A program made the position numbers and the translations under genes. Below the pieces are notes generated by a model that saw only the letters and a list, made by a program, of their open reading frames with translations, searched no databases and was not told the origin of the DNA. Of a DNA stretch of 39,858 nt, positions 24,197-33,600 are shown piece by piece. Origin of the DNA: an uncultured Oscillospiraceae bacterium (GTDB lineage Bacteria; Bacillota; Clostridia; Oscillospirales; Oscillospiraceae); the NCBI GenBank assembly GCA_910587785.1, contig CAJUOA010000016.1:1-39858 (forward strand), written 5' to 3'. The number at the start of each line of letters is the position of its first letter. Position 1 is the stretch's first letter.

Positions 24197-24529
24197 ATGG
24201 AAACTCTGATTCAAAACATCCCTGTGGCGGCGGCGCTGGTGCTGCCTGTGGTGCTGGTCCTGATGGTGGTAACGAACATCATCGTGGAGGTGCTGAAAAA
24301 GCTGACCTGGGGAAAGCTGCCGACAAATCTCCTGGCCTTTGCCGTGGCTATGGCCGTGACGCTGCTGGCGTTCTTTGCCGCCTGCCAAATCATGGGCGTG
24401 GCCGTGACGTGGTACATGGTGGTGGCCGCTGTGGTGATGGGCGTATTCGTGGCCTATGCCGCCATGTTCGGCTTTGATAAGCTGCGGCAAACTCTGGAAC
24501 AGCTCGACAGCATCAAGAAGAATAACTGA
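24197..24529 (+). CDS. Holin-like membrane protein
   Basis: 110 residues, preceded by TAGGAGGAAAATAGA, with three hydrophobic helices (about 9-28, 45-66 and 70-92) and a charged helical tail (FDKLRQTLEQLDSIKKNN). This is the usual holin topology, and the gene follows the endolysin. It should form lesions that release the endolysin. A strong terminator follows at 24546, ending the late operon. Confidence 0.75.
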   Translation: METLIQNIPVAAALVLPVVLVLMVVTNIIVEVLKKLTWGKLPTNLLAFAVAMAVTLLAFFAACQIMGVAVTWYMVVAAVVMGVFVAYAAMFGFDKLRQTLEQLDSIKKNN

Positions 24530-24545
24530 CCAATTCGGTCAAGAA

Positions 24546-24593
24546 AATCCCCCGGCGGCGGGGCCTTTGCAGGCCTGCTGCCGGGGGATTTTT
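24546..24593 (+). terminator. Strong terminator of the late operon
   Basis: AATCCCCCGGC (24546-24556) pairs with GCCGGGGGATT (24580-24590), followed by a T-run to 24593. The stop codon of the holin is at 24527-24529. The inner part of the loop can also pair (GGCCT/AGGCC). Confidence 0.9.
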
Positions 24594-24603
24594 GCGTTCT
24601 GGC

Positions 24604-25017
24604 TCAATCAATCGTTTCCAGGAAGTTGTCTTTTTTGGTGCTTGTCTTATGGCAATGCGGACATTTGTAGGTAAGGTCCTTTGTGGGGACTGTTACGGAG
24701 TTTCCACAATACGGACACACACCATTTTGCGCGTCCTTGAATTGTTCGATACCGGCAAGAATCATCATGGCGCTGATAACAAGCCCTATGACGCCAACAG
24801 GCAACAGGACCACGCAAAGCAAAAGACTACCCAAAACCATCACCATTCCGCCGGTGCATAGGAATATGCCGGATGCGTGCGAGGGTTTCTTTTCGGTTAG
24901 CGGGGTGCGCTTGACTTGGCTTGCGGCGGATTCCCGCATGGCGTATCCACAGTGAGGACAGGACCGCGCTGCGTCAGAAATTTCTTTGCCACATTCGGGG
25001 CAGGATACGAGGGCCAT
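24604..25017 (-). CDS. Double zinc-ribbon membrane protein
   Basis: It runs opposite to the late operon and has AAAGGAGATGCAAACAAT before the ATG. The 137-residue protein has an N-terminal zinc ribbon (CPECGKEISDAARSCPHCG), two adjacent hydrophobic segments (about 48-90), and a second ribbon (CPYCGN...YKCPHCHK). It is expressed from its own promoter next to the phage repressor-like gene, so it is likely active in the lysogen. A lysogenic conversion or superinfection-exclusion role is a reasonable guess without direct support. Confidence 0.8.
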   Translation of the reverse strand: MALVSCPECGKEISDAARSCPHCGYAMRESAASQVKRTPLTEKKPSHASGIFLCTGGMVMVLGSLLLCVVLLPVGVIGLVISAMMILAGIEQFKDAQNGVCPYCGNSVTVPTKDLTYKCPHCHKTSTKKDNFLETID

Positions 25018-25053
25018 ATTGTTTGCATCTCCTTTTTATCTCGGCTATGTTTT

Positions 25054-25117
25054 GTGTTGTATTACCACAAGTGGGATATTGCCACAATGATACACCGACA
25101 ATGTGGTAATGTCAAAC
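25054..25117. promoter_or_regulatory. Three 16-bp operator-like repeats upstream of the regulator
   Basis: Copies: 25054-25069 (minus, TGTGGTAATACAACAC), 25071-25086 (minus, TGTGGCAATATCCCAC) and 25102-25117 (plus, TGTGGTAATGTCAAAC). The first two start 17 bp apart in the same orientation; the third is inverted. They flank and overlap the leftward promoter. A fourth copy is at 25481. The likely binder is the XRE protein encoded next. Confidence 0.65.
25087..25115 (-). promoter_or_regulatory. Sigma-A-type promoter of the zinc-ribbon gene
   Basis: On the minus strand TTGACA (25115-25110) and TATCAT (25092-25087) are separated by 17 bases. The -35 box lies inside one operator-like repeat and the -10 box abuts another. 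Confidence 0.75.
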
Positions 25118-25157
25118 AAAATTCTTTAATACACCACACATTTTCGGAGGTGGAATT

Positions 25158-25406
25158 GTGAAAGCGTTCAACTACAATGGACAGCGGAATGTATCGGGCG
25201 AGAGAATCCGGCAGGAGCGGACGCGGCAGCGGTGTACGCAATCGGACCTGGCGGCGAGGGTGCAGGTGAGCGGCGTTATCCTGGAGCGGGATTGTATCAG
25301 CCGGATTGAAAATGGCCTGCGGATGGTGCAGGACTTTGAACTGCGGGCCATTGCCAGGGCGCTGGGTGTCACGACGGACTGGCTGCTGGAGGCGGAGGAA
25401 AAATAA
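25158..25406 (+). CDS. XRE-family helix-turn-helix regulator
   Basis: The GTG start at 25158 follows CGGAGGTGGAATT. The 82-residue protein is one HTH domain: SGERIRQERTRQRCTQSDLAARVQVSGV, with CISRIENGLRMVQDFELRAIARALGV as recognition and closing helices. It ends in WLLEAEEK. It fits the cro/repressor type of small phage regulators and lacks a LexA-like cleavage domain. The operator-like repeats on both sides suggest it controls both the zinc-ribbon gene and the transposase gene. Confidence 0.9.
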   Translation: MKAFNYNGQRNVSGERIRQERTRQRCTQSDLAARVQVSGVILERDCISRIENGLRMVQDFELRAIARALGVTTDWLLEAEEK

Positions 25407-25410
25407 TTTT

Positions 25411-25434
25411 GCCGTAGGCTTTTTAGCCTACGGC
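25411..25434 (+). terminator. 10-bp hairpin after the regulator
   Basis: GCCGTAGGCT (25411-25420) pairs with AGCCTACGGC (25425-25434), loop TTTT. T-rich sequence lies on both sides (AATTTT before, TATTTTT after), so it may act in both directions. Confidence 0.7.
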
Positions 25435-25461
25435 AACGGTATTTTTAGAACAGTTGAGCTA

Positions 25462-25491
25462 TTGACTTTCTGCGTTATTATGCGGTAATAT
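25462..25491 (+). promoter_or_regulatory. Promoter of the IS30-like transposase gene
   Basis: TTGACT (25462-25467) and TAATAT (25486-25491) with an 18-base spacer. The -10 box lies within the fourth operator-like repeat. Confidence 0.7.
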
Positions 25492-25496
25492 CCCAC
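25481..25496 (+). promoter_or_regulatory. Fourth operator-like repeat, on the transposase promoter
   Basis: TGCGGTAATATCCCAC matches the copy at 25071-25086 at 14 of 16 positions. It covers the -10 box, so binding there should repress the transposase gene. Confidence 0.6.
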
Positions 25497-25522
25497 AAAA
25501 ACACAGAAGGGGGTATTCCGCT

Positions 25523-26602
25523 ATGAGCAGCGAAAAGGGACGGATGTTTTCACACCTGAAATGGAAGGACCGGCTTAAAATCGAAAAGATGCTAAAGGAG
25601 AAGAAAAGCAAATCGGAGATAGCGCGTACACTCCGGGTGGACTATACAACGGTAATGCGGGAAATCAAGCGAGGGCTGACCGTCCAGAGGGATACTAACC
25701 TTGTGGACAGGGAAGTATACTGCGCGGAGACGGCGGAGCGGAAATATCGGGAGAACTTGCGGGCCAAGGGGCCGGACATCAAACTTGGGAACGACCACGA
25801 GCTGGCGCAGTACATAGAGGGGAAAATCGCGGACGACGGATATTCCCCGGAAGCTGCCCTGCACAAAATCAAGGAGGACGGCTTGACCTTCTCCGTGACC
25901 CTCTCAAAGTGGACCGTGTATAAGTACATCAACGATGGGGTATTTCTGCGAGTGACCAATAAGAGCCTGCCGATGGGCGGAAAGAGAAAGACCGAGTACA
26001 AGAAGGTCCAGGCGGCGAGGGTGCCGAAGGGGGACAGTATCGAGGACAGGCCGGAGGAAGTGGCGACACGGGAAGAGCCGTTTCACTGGGAAATGGATTC
26101 TGTGCTGTCCGCCAAAGAGGGCGGGAGCAAGAAACGGTTCCTGACCATGACGGAAAGAACGTCGCGGGCGGACCTCATGTTTCTTATGCCGGACGGGACA
26201 ATGGCAAGCGTGGTGGCCGTGCTGGATATGCTGGAAAAGAAACTGGGGAGCTTCAACTTTCGGCGGATATTCCAGACAATCACCGTGGACAATGGCAGCG
26301 AGTTCCAAGACTGGGAGGGCATGACGCGGACCGTGACCGGAGAAGGGGACCGGACGCATATCTATTACTGTCATCCGTACAGTGCCTACGAACGAGGGAG
26401 CAACGAGAACGGAAACCGCATGATTCGGCGGCGGGTGCCGAAGGGGACGGACTTCACCGGGATAACCGAGGCGGACACACTGGAAGTACAGAGGTGGGTA
26501 AACGAGTACCCGCGCGGCATCCTTGGGGGAAGGTGTGCTGGGCGGGTACTGCTGGAGCTTGCCCAGGGGGCAGGGATTGAAGGGGTAGAACTGCTTTTGT
26601 AA
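25523..26602 (+). CDS. IS30-family DDE transposase
   Basis: GAAGGGGG precedes the ATG. The 359-residue protein has an N-terminal HTH (FSHLKWKDRLKIEKMLKEKKSKSEIARTLRVDYTTVMREIKRG) and an IS30-type catalytic core. Its acidic residues are Asp192 (FHWEMDSV), Asp256 (TVDNGSEF) and Glu295 (GSNENGNR). All three are present, so the enzyme looks intact. I found no convincing terminal inverted repeats on either side. The promoter carries the phage operator-like motif, and the gene is the last before host genes. It may be a phage-adopted recombinase or a lone insertion whose ends I could not see. Confidence 0.88.
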   Translation: MSSEKGRMFSHLKWKDRLKIEKMLKEKKSKSEIARTLRVDYTTVMREIKRGLTVQRDTNLVDREVYCAETAERKYRENLRAKGPDIKLGNDHELAQYIEGKIADDGYSPEAALHKIKEDGLTFSVTLSKWTVYKYINDGVFLRVTNKSLPMGGKRKTEYKKVQAARVPKGDSIEDRPEEVATREEPFHWEMDSVLSAKEGGSKKRFLTMTERTSRADLMFLMPDGTMASVVAVLDMLEKKLGSFNFRRIFQTITVDNGSEFQDWEGMTRTVTGEGDRTHIYYCHPYSAYERGSNENGNRMIRRRVPKGTDFTGITEADTLEVQRWVNEYPRGILGGRCAGRVLLELAQGAGIEGVELLL

Positions 26603-26696
26603 ATAATGCACAAAAAACAATTTTAGATTTTTCTGCATTTAACCCTTGACATTTTCCTTGTGAATAAAAAATCCAGTTTCTGGCGAGGGCGATTTT

Positions 26697-26727
26697 GCGA
26701 AGGGGTGAGCTCTGCCCACCCCTTCGC
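26697..26727. terminator. 11-bp hairpin between phage and host genes
   Basis: GCGAAGGGGTG (26697-26707) pairs with CACCCCTTCGC (26717-26727). It lies 7 bases after the stop of the leftward NTF2-like gene, but the T-run is weak in both directions. It probably ends the leftward addB-addA operon. The phage-host junction is likely within 26603-26734, which otherwise shows nothing recognisable. Confidence 0.55.
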
Positions 26728-26734
26728 ATCAGCT

Positions 26735-27088
26735 TTATATCGGGAGATCATGCTGCTTTAAGAAGGAGAGCTTATCCCAGTATCCCCGCTGGAACAGGAT
26801 TTTCCCGTTTACCACATGGAAAAAGCCACATCTGCGCAGGCCCAGCGGGTCCCTCCACTCCAGGACAGCCCACTGCCCGTCTTCCAAAATGTTTTCAACA
26901 ATACAGACCATTTTCGCCGTTGAAAACTCATTTGTAAACATCTCCCGAATGGCGTCTCTTCCCGCAACGGACTCGTTTGCCACCTGGTGATTGACTGCAT
27001 CTTTGTGATACAGGCTGACGATTGCCTCCACGTCACGGGCATTAAATGCGTCTACCCATTTGTTTACGATCTCTTTTGGTGCCGGCAT
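26735..27088 (-). CDS. NTF2/SnoaL-like family protein
   Basis: 117 residues; GGAGG precedes the ATG on the minus strand. It shows the NTF2-like pattern: KEIVNKWVDAFNARDVEAIVSLYHKDAVNHQ, AGRDAIREMFTNEFS, and a C-terminal beta sheet (WAVLEWRDPLGLRRCGFFHVVNGKI) in a cone-shaped fold. Members are small hydrolases, isomerases or binding proteins, and the substrate cannot be read from sequence. It begins 27 bases after addA, so it is probably co-transcribed with it. It appears to be a host gene and marks the chromosome beside the prophage. Confidence 0.85.
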   Translation of the reverse strand: MPAPKEIVNKWVDAFNARDVEAIVSLYHKDAVNHQVANESVAGRDAIREMFTNEFSTAKMVCIVENILEDGQWAVLEWRDPLGLRRCGFFHVVNGKILFQRGYWDKLSFLKQHDLPI

Positions 27089-27115
27089 AAGTTTTTGTCC
27101 TCCATTCCCTCTGTC

Positions 27116-30100
27116 CTAGATTTCCACCGCCTGCCCGTTGCCGAAAAAGTACAAAACCCTGTGAGCAACCGGCAATCCCATGATCTGCTCCAGCGCCCGG
27201 CTGTATGCGGCCAACTGGGGGCGGTAGTAGTCAATCTTCTCTTGAAGGTTCCCCACCGTGATTCGGTCTGTCTTAAAGTCCACCACCGTAATCTCGCCGT
27301 CTATGACGGCGAACAGGTCCACCACCCCTTGGAGCAAAACCTGATCCTCATCGGACAAGTCCTCATAGTAGTCCCCTGCGGGCACCAGGAGGCTGAAGCG
27401 GAACTCCCGCTCCACCTGCTCCGCCCGCCGCAGTTCCCCGGCCAGCGGGGAGGCCAGAAACCCCTCGATGGCCCGCAGGTCCACCACCTCCGCCTGTTCC
27501 GGCGTCATGATGCGCCGGGCCAGGAGCTCCTTCACCGTCTCCGCCGCGCTCCCGTCCAGGGGCAGGTACTGCATCACCAGATGGACCGCCGTCCCCCTTG
27601 CCGCAGGGGCCAGAGGCTGCTGGGCGGAGAGAAATTTCGGCGCGGCAAACTCCTTGTGCGTATAGGGCTGGACCGTATTCTCGGCGATCTCCCGGTCCTT
27701 CTCCCTTCCCTTGAGCTGGGTGGCGGTCAGCTTCGTGGGGGCCGTACAGGCGGGGAGGCAGGGGTAGACGAAATCCAGCGTCGCCCGGTCCACCGGGAGA
27801 GCCTGGGACGCCTCGGAGACCGCATCCTCCGGCGCTTCGGAGGGCGCTTCGGCGTAGAGCATGCCGTCGTGGCAGGCCACGATCCACGGCGCGTCCTCAC
27901 AGGTCAGGCACTGCCCGTCCTCCACCCCGCCCTCCGCACGGAGGGGCGCGGCCTCCGGACGCCGCAGGAGGGGCAGCAGCACCCACTCGGCCATGGACTT
28001 CGCGCTGTCCACCGTCTCCGGCGGGAACTGCGTGCCGTCTCCGGCGGAGAATGCCGCCAGAGCCGTCAATTCCGCCAGCTTTTTGGGAGCAGAGGTCATG
28101 GACGCCGTGAGGATCAGCTTCTCCTTGGCCCGGGTCATGCCCACGTAGAGCACCCGCATCTCCTCGGAGCGCATCTCCCGGCTCAGCCGCTGGGAGACCG
28201 CCTCCCGGGCGATGGTCGGGTAGCGGATACGGCGGTCCAGGTCGATATACGTGGGCCCCAGGCCCAGCTTCGGATGGACCAGTACCGGGGTCTGGAGGTC
28301 GATCTTGTTGAAGCTCTTGTTCAGGTCCGCCAGGATCACGATGGGGAACTCCAGGCCCTTGGACTTGTGGATGCTCATGATCTGCACCCCCGTCCCCGCC
28401 CCGGCAGCGGTGACGGCGGGCTGCTGCCCGTGCTCCAGGAGGAAGCGCAGGTGGCTGACAAAGGCGAAGAGCCCCTTGTACCCCGCGCCCTCAAAGGACC
28501 GGGCGTGCTCGTAGAGGAGGATCAGGTTCTCCCGCCGCTTCTCCCCGCCGGCCATCGCGCCGAAGACCCCCAGCACGTTCAGCTGGTTGTAGAGCCGCCA
28601 GAGGAGCCGGTGGACGCTCATATCCTTGGCCAGGGACCGCAGGTCCTCCAGCTGGGCCAGAAAGGCGCGGCAGTCCCCGTCCCCGCTGGAGGCCACCGCC
28701 TCGTAGAAGTCCCCGGCGGGGTGCTCCCCCCGGATCATGGCCAGGCGGCTGGAGTCGAACCCCATCAGCGGCGAGCGCAGCACGGAGATGAGGGGCACGT
28801 CCTGACGGGGGTTGTCCAGGATTTGAAGCAGGGCGTAGACCACCGCCACCTCCATGGCGGAGAAGAAGTCCTCGTCCTCCTGGACGCTGCACGGGATCCC
28901 CCGCTCCGCCAGGGCCCTGGTGTAGCACCTCAGCCTGGGGCCCGGGGAGCGCATGAGGATGACCATATCCTCCGCCCGGCAGGGCCGCAGCTCCCCTGTG
29001 TCCTCGTCAGTGACGGGGTATCCCTCCTCCAGAAGACGGCTGATGCGTTCGGCAGCAAACCGGGCCTCCGCCAAAGGGCGGGACACGGCGCTCTCGGCGC
29101 CTCCCCGGTTGAGGGGCACCTCCAGGAGGTGGAACTCCGTCCCGCAGTCCTCCCGGGGCGGCAGGTAGGCCGCGCCGAAGTTGAGCCGCTCGGCCTCCCC
29201 GTAATCGATCTCCCCCATCTCCCGGCTCATGACGGACTGGAAGACGTAATTCGCCGCGTCCAGCACGCTCTGCCGGGAGCGGAAGTTCTGACTGAGAAGG
29301 ATCTTTCGCGGCCCGCCCTCCTGCTCCCGCTCCTGGGGGAAGAGGCGGTATTTTTCCAGAAAGATGGTGGGGTCCGCCAGGCGGAAGCGGTAGATGGACT
29401 GCTTGACATCCCCCACGGTGAAGAGCTTTGTCCCAACCTCCGAGACGGCGGAGAAGATGCAGTTTTGCACCTGGTTGGTGTCCTGGTACTCGTCCACCAT
29501 CACCTCCCGGTAGCGGCCGGAGATGAGACGGGCCAGCTCCGTGGGCCCGCCGTCCTCTCCCAGGAGGAGCCGGACGGCATAGTGCTCCTGGTCGGAGAAG
29601 TCGGTGACGTTTTTGCGCAGCTTCTCCTGCTGGTAGGCCCGGGAGAAGTCCGCGCACAGCGCCAGCAGGGCCTCCATGGCCGGGGCGGCGCGGCGCAGGT
29701 CCTCCCCCGCCTCCGCCGCCGTCACGTCCAGGATGGCGCAGGCGGCGTTCATCTCGTCCTTGCACCGCTTCCAGAGGCTCTGGAGGCGGTCCTTCAATTC
29801 CGGGGACTGACACTTGCGGGCCGGGGACAGCCGGGGCCAGCGGGGGACCCGCGCCGCCGCCGCGTCCCAGCCTGTTCCAGCCGCCCCGGCCAGCTGCTCC
29901 AGCTGGCGCACCGCGTCCCAGAAGCCGGGACTGTAGGCGCTGTGGAGGCCGCAGTCCTCGGCCATGAGGACCAGGCTCTCCCCCAGGACCCGGGCCCAGT
30001 GGCCGGCCTTGCGGGAGAGGCTCCCCAGGAGCTCCCGGCCATAGGCGGTGTCCCCGGCGTCCTCCGGCAGGGCGGACCAGACCGCGCGCTGGTCCGCCAG

Positions 30101-30688
30101 CCACCGTTCCGGGTAGGCGTGGCTCTGGAGCTTGCCGTACAGGTCCAGCACCAGCTCCTCCAATCCCCGGTCGTCCCGGCCAAAGCCGAAGGAGTCGGCC
30201 AGCTGGATGCCGCCGGGGGTCAGATGGGCGTAGAAGTCCTCCAGCACCCGGGGGAGCACCCGGCGGCGCAGAAGGGACGCCTCGTTCTCGTCCAGCACCC
30301 GGAAGTCCGCCGTGAGCCCCCGCTCCTCCCCGCAGTCCAGCAGGTGGACATTCTCCCGCAGGAGGGCGGTGCAGAAGGAGTCGATGGTCTTGATGTCCGC
30401 CTGGTAGACCAGCAGGAGCTGCCGCTGGAGGTGGCGGTCCCCGGGGCGGTCCGTGAGGCGGGCGCTGAGCTCCTGGGCGATGCGCCCGCGCAGCTCCGCC
30501 GCAGCCGCCCGGGTGTAGGTGATGATGAGGAAGTCGTCGATATTGGCCTGCTCCTCCCCCAGAACCCGGAGGAAGAGGCGCTCCACCAGCACCCGGGTCT
30601 TGCCGCTCCCGGCGGCGGCGGAGACCAGGAGGCTCCCCCCCCGGTCCTCCACCACGGCCCGCTGGTTTTCAGTCAGTTGGATGCTCAT
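27116..30688 (-). CDS. addA: ATP-dependent helicase/nuclease subunit A
   Basis: 1,190 residues. It has a UvrD-type helicase with Walker A SAAAGSGKTRVL (about 23-34), FLIITYTRAAAAELRGRI (motif Ia), VMVDEYQDTNQVQN (motif II) and VGDVKQSIYRFRLADP (motif III). Further along are IMSIHKSKGLEFPIVILADLN and LYVGMTRAKEKLILTAS. The C-terminal RecB-type nuclease shows VVDFKTDRI near 1137. With AddB it resects double-strand breaks up to Chi and starts recombination. It overlaps addB by ATGA, so the two are coupled. Confidence 0.97.
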   Translation of the reverse strand: MSIQLTENQRAVVEDRGGSLLVSAAAGSGKTRVLVERLFLRVLGEEQANIDDFLIITYTRAAAAELRGRIAQELSARLTDRPGDRHLQRQLLLVYQADIKTIDSFCTALLRENVHLLDCGEERGLTADFRVLDENEASLLRRRVLPRVLEDFYAHLTPGGIQLADSFGFGRDDRGLEELVLDLYGKLQSHAYPERWLADQRAVWSALPEDAGDTAYGRELLGSLSRKAGHWARVLGESLVLMAEDCGLHSAYSPGFWDAVRQLEQLAGAAGTGWDAAAARVPRWPRLSPARKCQSPELKDRLQSLWKRCKDEMNAACAILDVTAAEAGEDLRRAAPAMEALLALCADFSRAYQQEKLRKNVTDFSDQEHYAVRLLLGEDGGPTELARLISGRYREVMVDEYQDTNQVQNCIFSAVSEVGTKLFTVGDVKQSIYRFRLADPTIFLEKYRLFPQEREQEGGPRKILLSQNFRSRQSVLDAANYVFQSVMSREMGEIDYGEAERLNFGAAYLPPREDCGTEFHLLEVPLNRGGAESAVSRPLAEARFAAERISRLLEEGYPVTDEDTGELRPCRAEDMVILMRSPGPRLRCYTRALAERGIPCSVQEDEDFFSAMEVAVVYALLQILDNPRQDVPLISVLRSPLMGFDSSRLAMIRGEHPAGDFYEAVASSGDGDCRAFLAQLEDLRSLAKDMSVHRLLWRLYNQLNVLGVFGAMAGGEKRRENLILLYEHARSFEGAGYKGLFAFVSHLRFLLEHGQQPAVTAAGAGTGVQIMSIHKSKGLEFPIVILADLNKSFNKIDLQTPVLVHPKLGLGPTYIDLDRRIRYPTIAREAVSQRLSREMRSEEMRVLYVGMTRAKEKLILTASMTSAPKKLAELTALAAFSAGDGTQFPPETVDSAKSMAEWVLLPLLRRPEAAPLRAEGGVEDGQCLTCEDAPWIVACHDGMLYAEAPSEAPEDAVSEASQALPVDRATLDFVYPCLPACTAPTKLTATQLKGREKDREIAENTVQPYTHKEFAAPKFLSAQQPLAPAARGTAVHLVMQYLPLDGSAAETVKELLARRIMTPEQAEVVDLRAIEGFLASPLAGELRRAEQVEREFRFSLLVPAGDYYEDLSDEDQVLLQGVVDLFAVIDGEITVVDFKTDRITVGNLQEKIDYYRPQLAAYSRALEQIMGLPVAHRVLYFFGNGQAVEI

Positions 30689-33600
30689 GCTTTTCCTCCC
30701 TTCCGGATGGTCAGCTCCACATGGTCCCAGAACTCCGCCGGGGTCACGGGGCGCAGCGGCTTGGCGCAGTCCTCCGCGTCCTCGTCCATGAAGTGGCAGG
30801 CGGAGGCGAACTCGCAGTAGGTGCAGGCGCTCTCCTGCTCACTGCGGGCCCAGGGGTCGGCGGCGATGACGCCGGCGCGGAGGTCCCGGGCGATCTCCGC
30901 CAGGATGCTGTCCACGTAGCGGCTGAGCTTTCCCAGCTCCTCCGCCGTGGCGATGCCCTTGGTGATGCTCCCGTCCCGGCCCAGGGTCAGCGGCAGAAAG
31001 CGCGGGGACTCCAGGGCGCTGTGCTCCATGGCCTGCAGGACCTCCGGCTCCCCCAGAACCATGCCGCTGCGGCGCAGCTCCTTGTCCAGGGCGGAGCGCA
31101 GGGCCTCCCTGGTCACGCCCCGGCGCTGGGTGACCAGCACGTCCCGGGCCGGGAGGTAGAGCACCCCGGCGGGGACGACCTTCTCGCCGAAAAGGGCCGG
31201 CCCCTCCCGCTCCAGGGCGAAGAGGTAGAGGAGCATCTGGATATTCAGCCCGTGGCGGACATCGGCTAAGTCGAAGGACTTCTTCCCGGACTTGTAGTCG
31301 ATCACCCGCAGGTAGAGCTTTCCGTCCTTGAGCCACCCGTCCACCCGGTCCACCTTGCCGGCCAGGGTGAGGGCGGCATCGCCGGTCTGGATGGAGATGG
31401 CGGGGAGCTGTCCGTCCTCGCCGAAGCTGAGCTCGAAGGCCACGGGCACGAAGTCCGACGCCCCCAGCTCCTCCGCCACGTTCTCCACGATGGTGCCCAC
31501 CGTCTTCTTCAGACGGCCAAAGAGGTACTTGAACCGCTCGTCCCTCTTCTCGAAGCTGGGCATGGCGGTCTCCACGTACCGGGAGACCACCCGGTCCAGG
31601 AGCGCGTCCAGCTCCCCGCCGTCAAGGGAGGCGAAGCCGCCCCGGGCCGCCGCCTCCCGGGTGACGTGCTCTAAGACATAGTGGAGGAAGGTGCCCACCT
31701 GGGAGGCGTCGAACCCCGCGGGGACCCGCTCCCGGGCCCGGAGGCCGTATTGGAGGAAGTAGGCGAAGTGGCAGGAGTTGATCTTGTCGATGCGGCTGGC
31801 GCTCATGCGGTAGCTGCGGCCATAGAGGCTCTCCACGGCCGCCGGGGAGAGGCGTCCCCGGTGCATGGACGCCGCCCGGTCCATGGCCTCCAGGGAGGCG
31901 CTCCACCGGGGGTCCGCCGCGAAGTAGCGCCAGAGGGCTCCGCCCCGCTCGCCGCCCGCCAGCTCCAGGGCGGGCAGGGGGGCCCGCAGGCGGTAGGGCC
32001 GGTCCCCCAGGTCCACGCCCTCCCAGACGGCGGGGAGCAGGGTCTTGATCCGGCCCACCACGAAGGAGGGGCGCAGGGGGGAGCCGTTCAGGTCCGCCGC
32101 AGGCCAGGTGACCACCAGGCGGTCCGTGGGCTGGGCCAGGGCGGCGTAGAGGTTTTGCAGCTCGATGTGGAACAGGTCCAGGCCGCTGGGGGCCAGCTCA
32201 ATGCCCTCCCGGCGCAGCTGCTCCCGGTCCTCCCGGTTCAGGAGGCCCTGGCTGGTCTGGACCGCCGGGAGCACGTGGTCGTTGGCCCCCAGGAGGAAGA
32301 GAATCTTGATCCGGTGGCGGTCGTTGCGGGTAATCTGGGATGCCTGGACCTGGTCCAGAGACACGGGGATGGTGCCCACGTCGTACTGGGTCAGCACCAG
32401 CTTCAGGAGCCGGGCGAACTCCTCCGTATCCAGGGGCGCGTCCTCCAGAATCTCTGCAAACTGGTCCATTACGCCGCAAAGAAGCTCCCAGAGCTGTGCG
32501 TACTCGGCGGCGCGCTGGAGCTCCCCCAGCTCCTCCAGACGGGCGGTGCGCCCCTCCAGCTGGTCCGCCAGGTGCAGCTCCTCCAGGAAGGCCCACAGCA
32601 CCTCCAGCTTTCCACGGGCCCCGGGGCGGTCCTTCAGCCCCGCCGCCAAGCGGCCCAGGGGGCCTCCCACGCGGCGGCGCAGGGCGTTGATGTCCTCCAG
32701 CGCCGCTGTCTCCTCCGGCGTGAAGCCCTCCCGCCAGCCGGCGGGGTTGGCGGTCCAGTCCTCGTCCCGGACCCACATGGCGCCGTGGATATCCCACTGG
32801 ATGACGTAGTTCTCCAGCCGGTCGCACTCATCGTCTGTGAGGCCCCCGAGGCCGGTCTTCAGATAGCGGAACATGTCCTCGTACTCATAGCCGCCGCTGA
32901 CCGCGTCCAGGGCCCCGGCCAGAAGGCTGAGCACCGGCTTCTCCAGAATGTCGCTGCGGCGGCTGAGGTACACCGGCACACCGTAGCGCTCGAAGACGTT
33001 CTCAATGGCGGCGGAGTAGCTGTCCAGATCTCTGGCCGTTACGGCGATGTCCCGGAAGCGATAGCGGCCTGTCCGCACCAGGGACAGAATTTCCGCCGCC
33101 GCATACTCCGTCTCGTGGAAGATGCTGTCCGCGCGGTAGAGGGATACAGGCGTCTCCGCCCCCTCCCAGGGGACCATGGGACCGAAAAAATGGGAGGAAA
33201 GGTGCTCCAGGGCGGTCTGGGGCGCGGGGGCGGGCAGGACCTCCAGCCGGCACTGCCGGCCGCAGGCCGAGGCTAACCGGATGAGCCGGTCCCGGGTCTG
33301 GATGCCCTGCTGGAAGATTTCCCAGCTCCCGCCGTCCCCCAGGAGGGTCACCGTAACGGACCGGGAGACCCGGAGCAGGATGGCGATCAGGTCCAGCTCC
33401 TGGGCGGTGAAGTAGGTGAAGCCGTCCAGATATACGTCCTTTCCCGCCGCATAACCGGATTTCTCCAGGTTCTCCAGCAGGCGCTCCATCAGGTCCCGGC
33501 GGTCCCGGCCGTCCCGGCGGAGATGGCCCAGATAGGCCGCGTAGATGAGGGACAGATCCTTGATCTTCCCCGCGCTCATGCCCTCCAGGAAGGGCAGGGC

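Noticed and set aside
25407..26734. A simple IS30 insertion sequence with terminal inverted repeats
   Set aside because: I compared both flanks by eye and found only a weak GC(G/A)TTATT similarity, not a 20-30-bp repeat. The element boundaries cannot be called.
26603..26734. Prophage attachment site core
   Set aside because: The right junction probably lies here, but the left end is outside the window, so no direct repeat can be matched.
26987..30820. Long open frame of 1,277 codons on the plus strand
   Set aside because: It is the antisense of addA, rich in Arg/Pro/His/Leu and without a motif. AddA on the minus strand has all helicase and nuclease motifs.
31681..33276. Long open frame of 531 codons on the plus strand
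   Set aside because: It lies opposite addB and is a GC-driven shadow frame; addB is supported by its P-loop and iron-sulfur cysteines.
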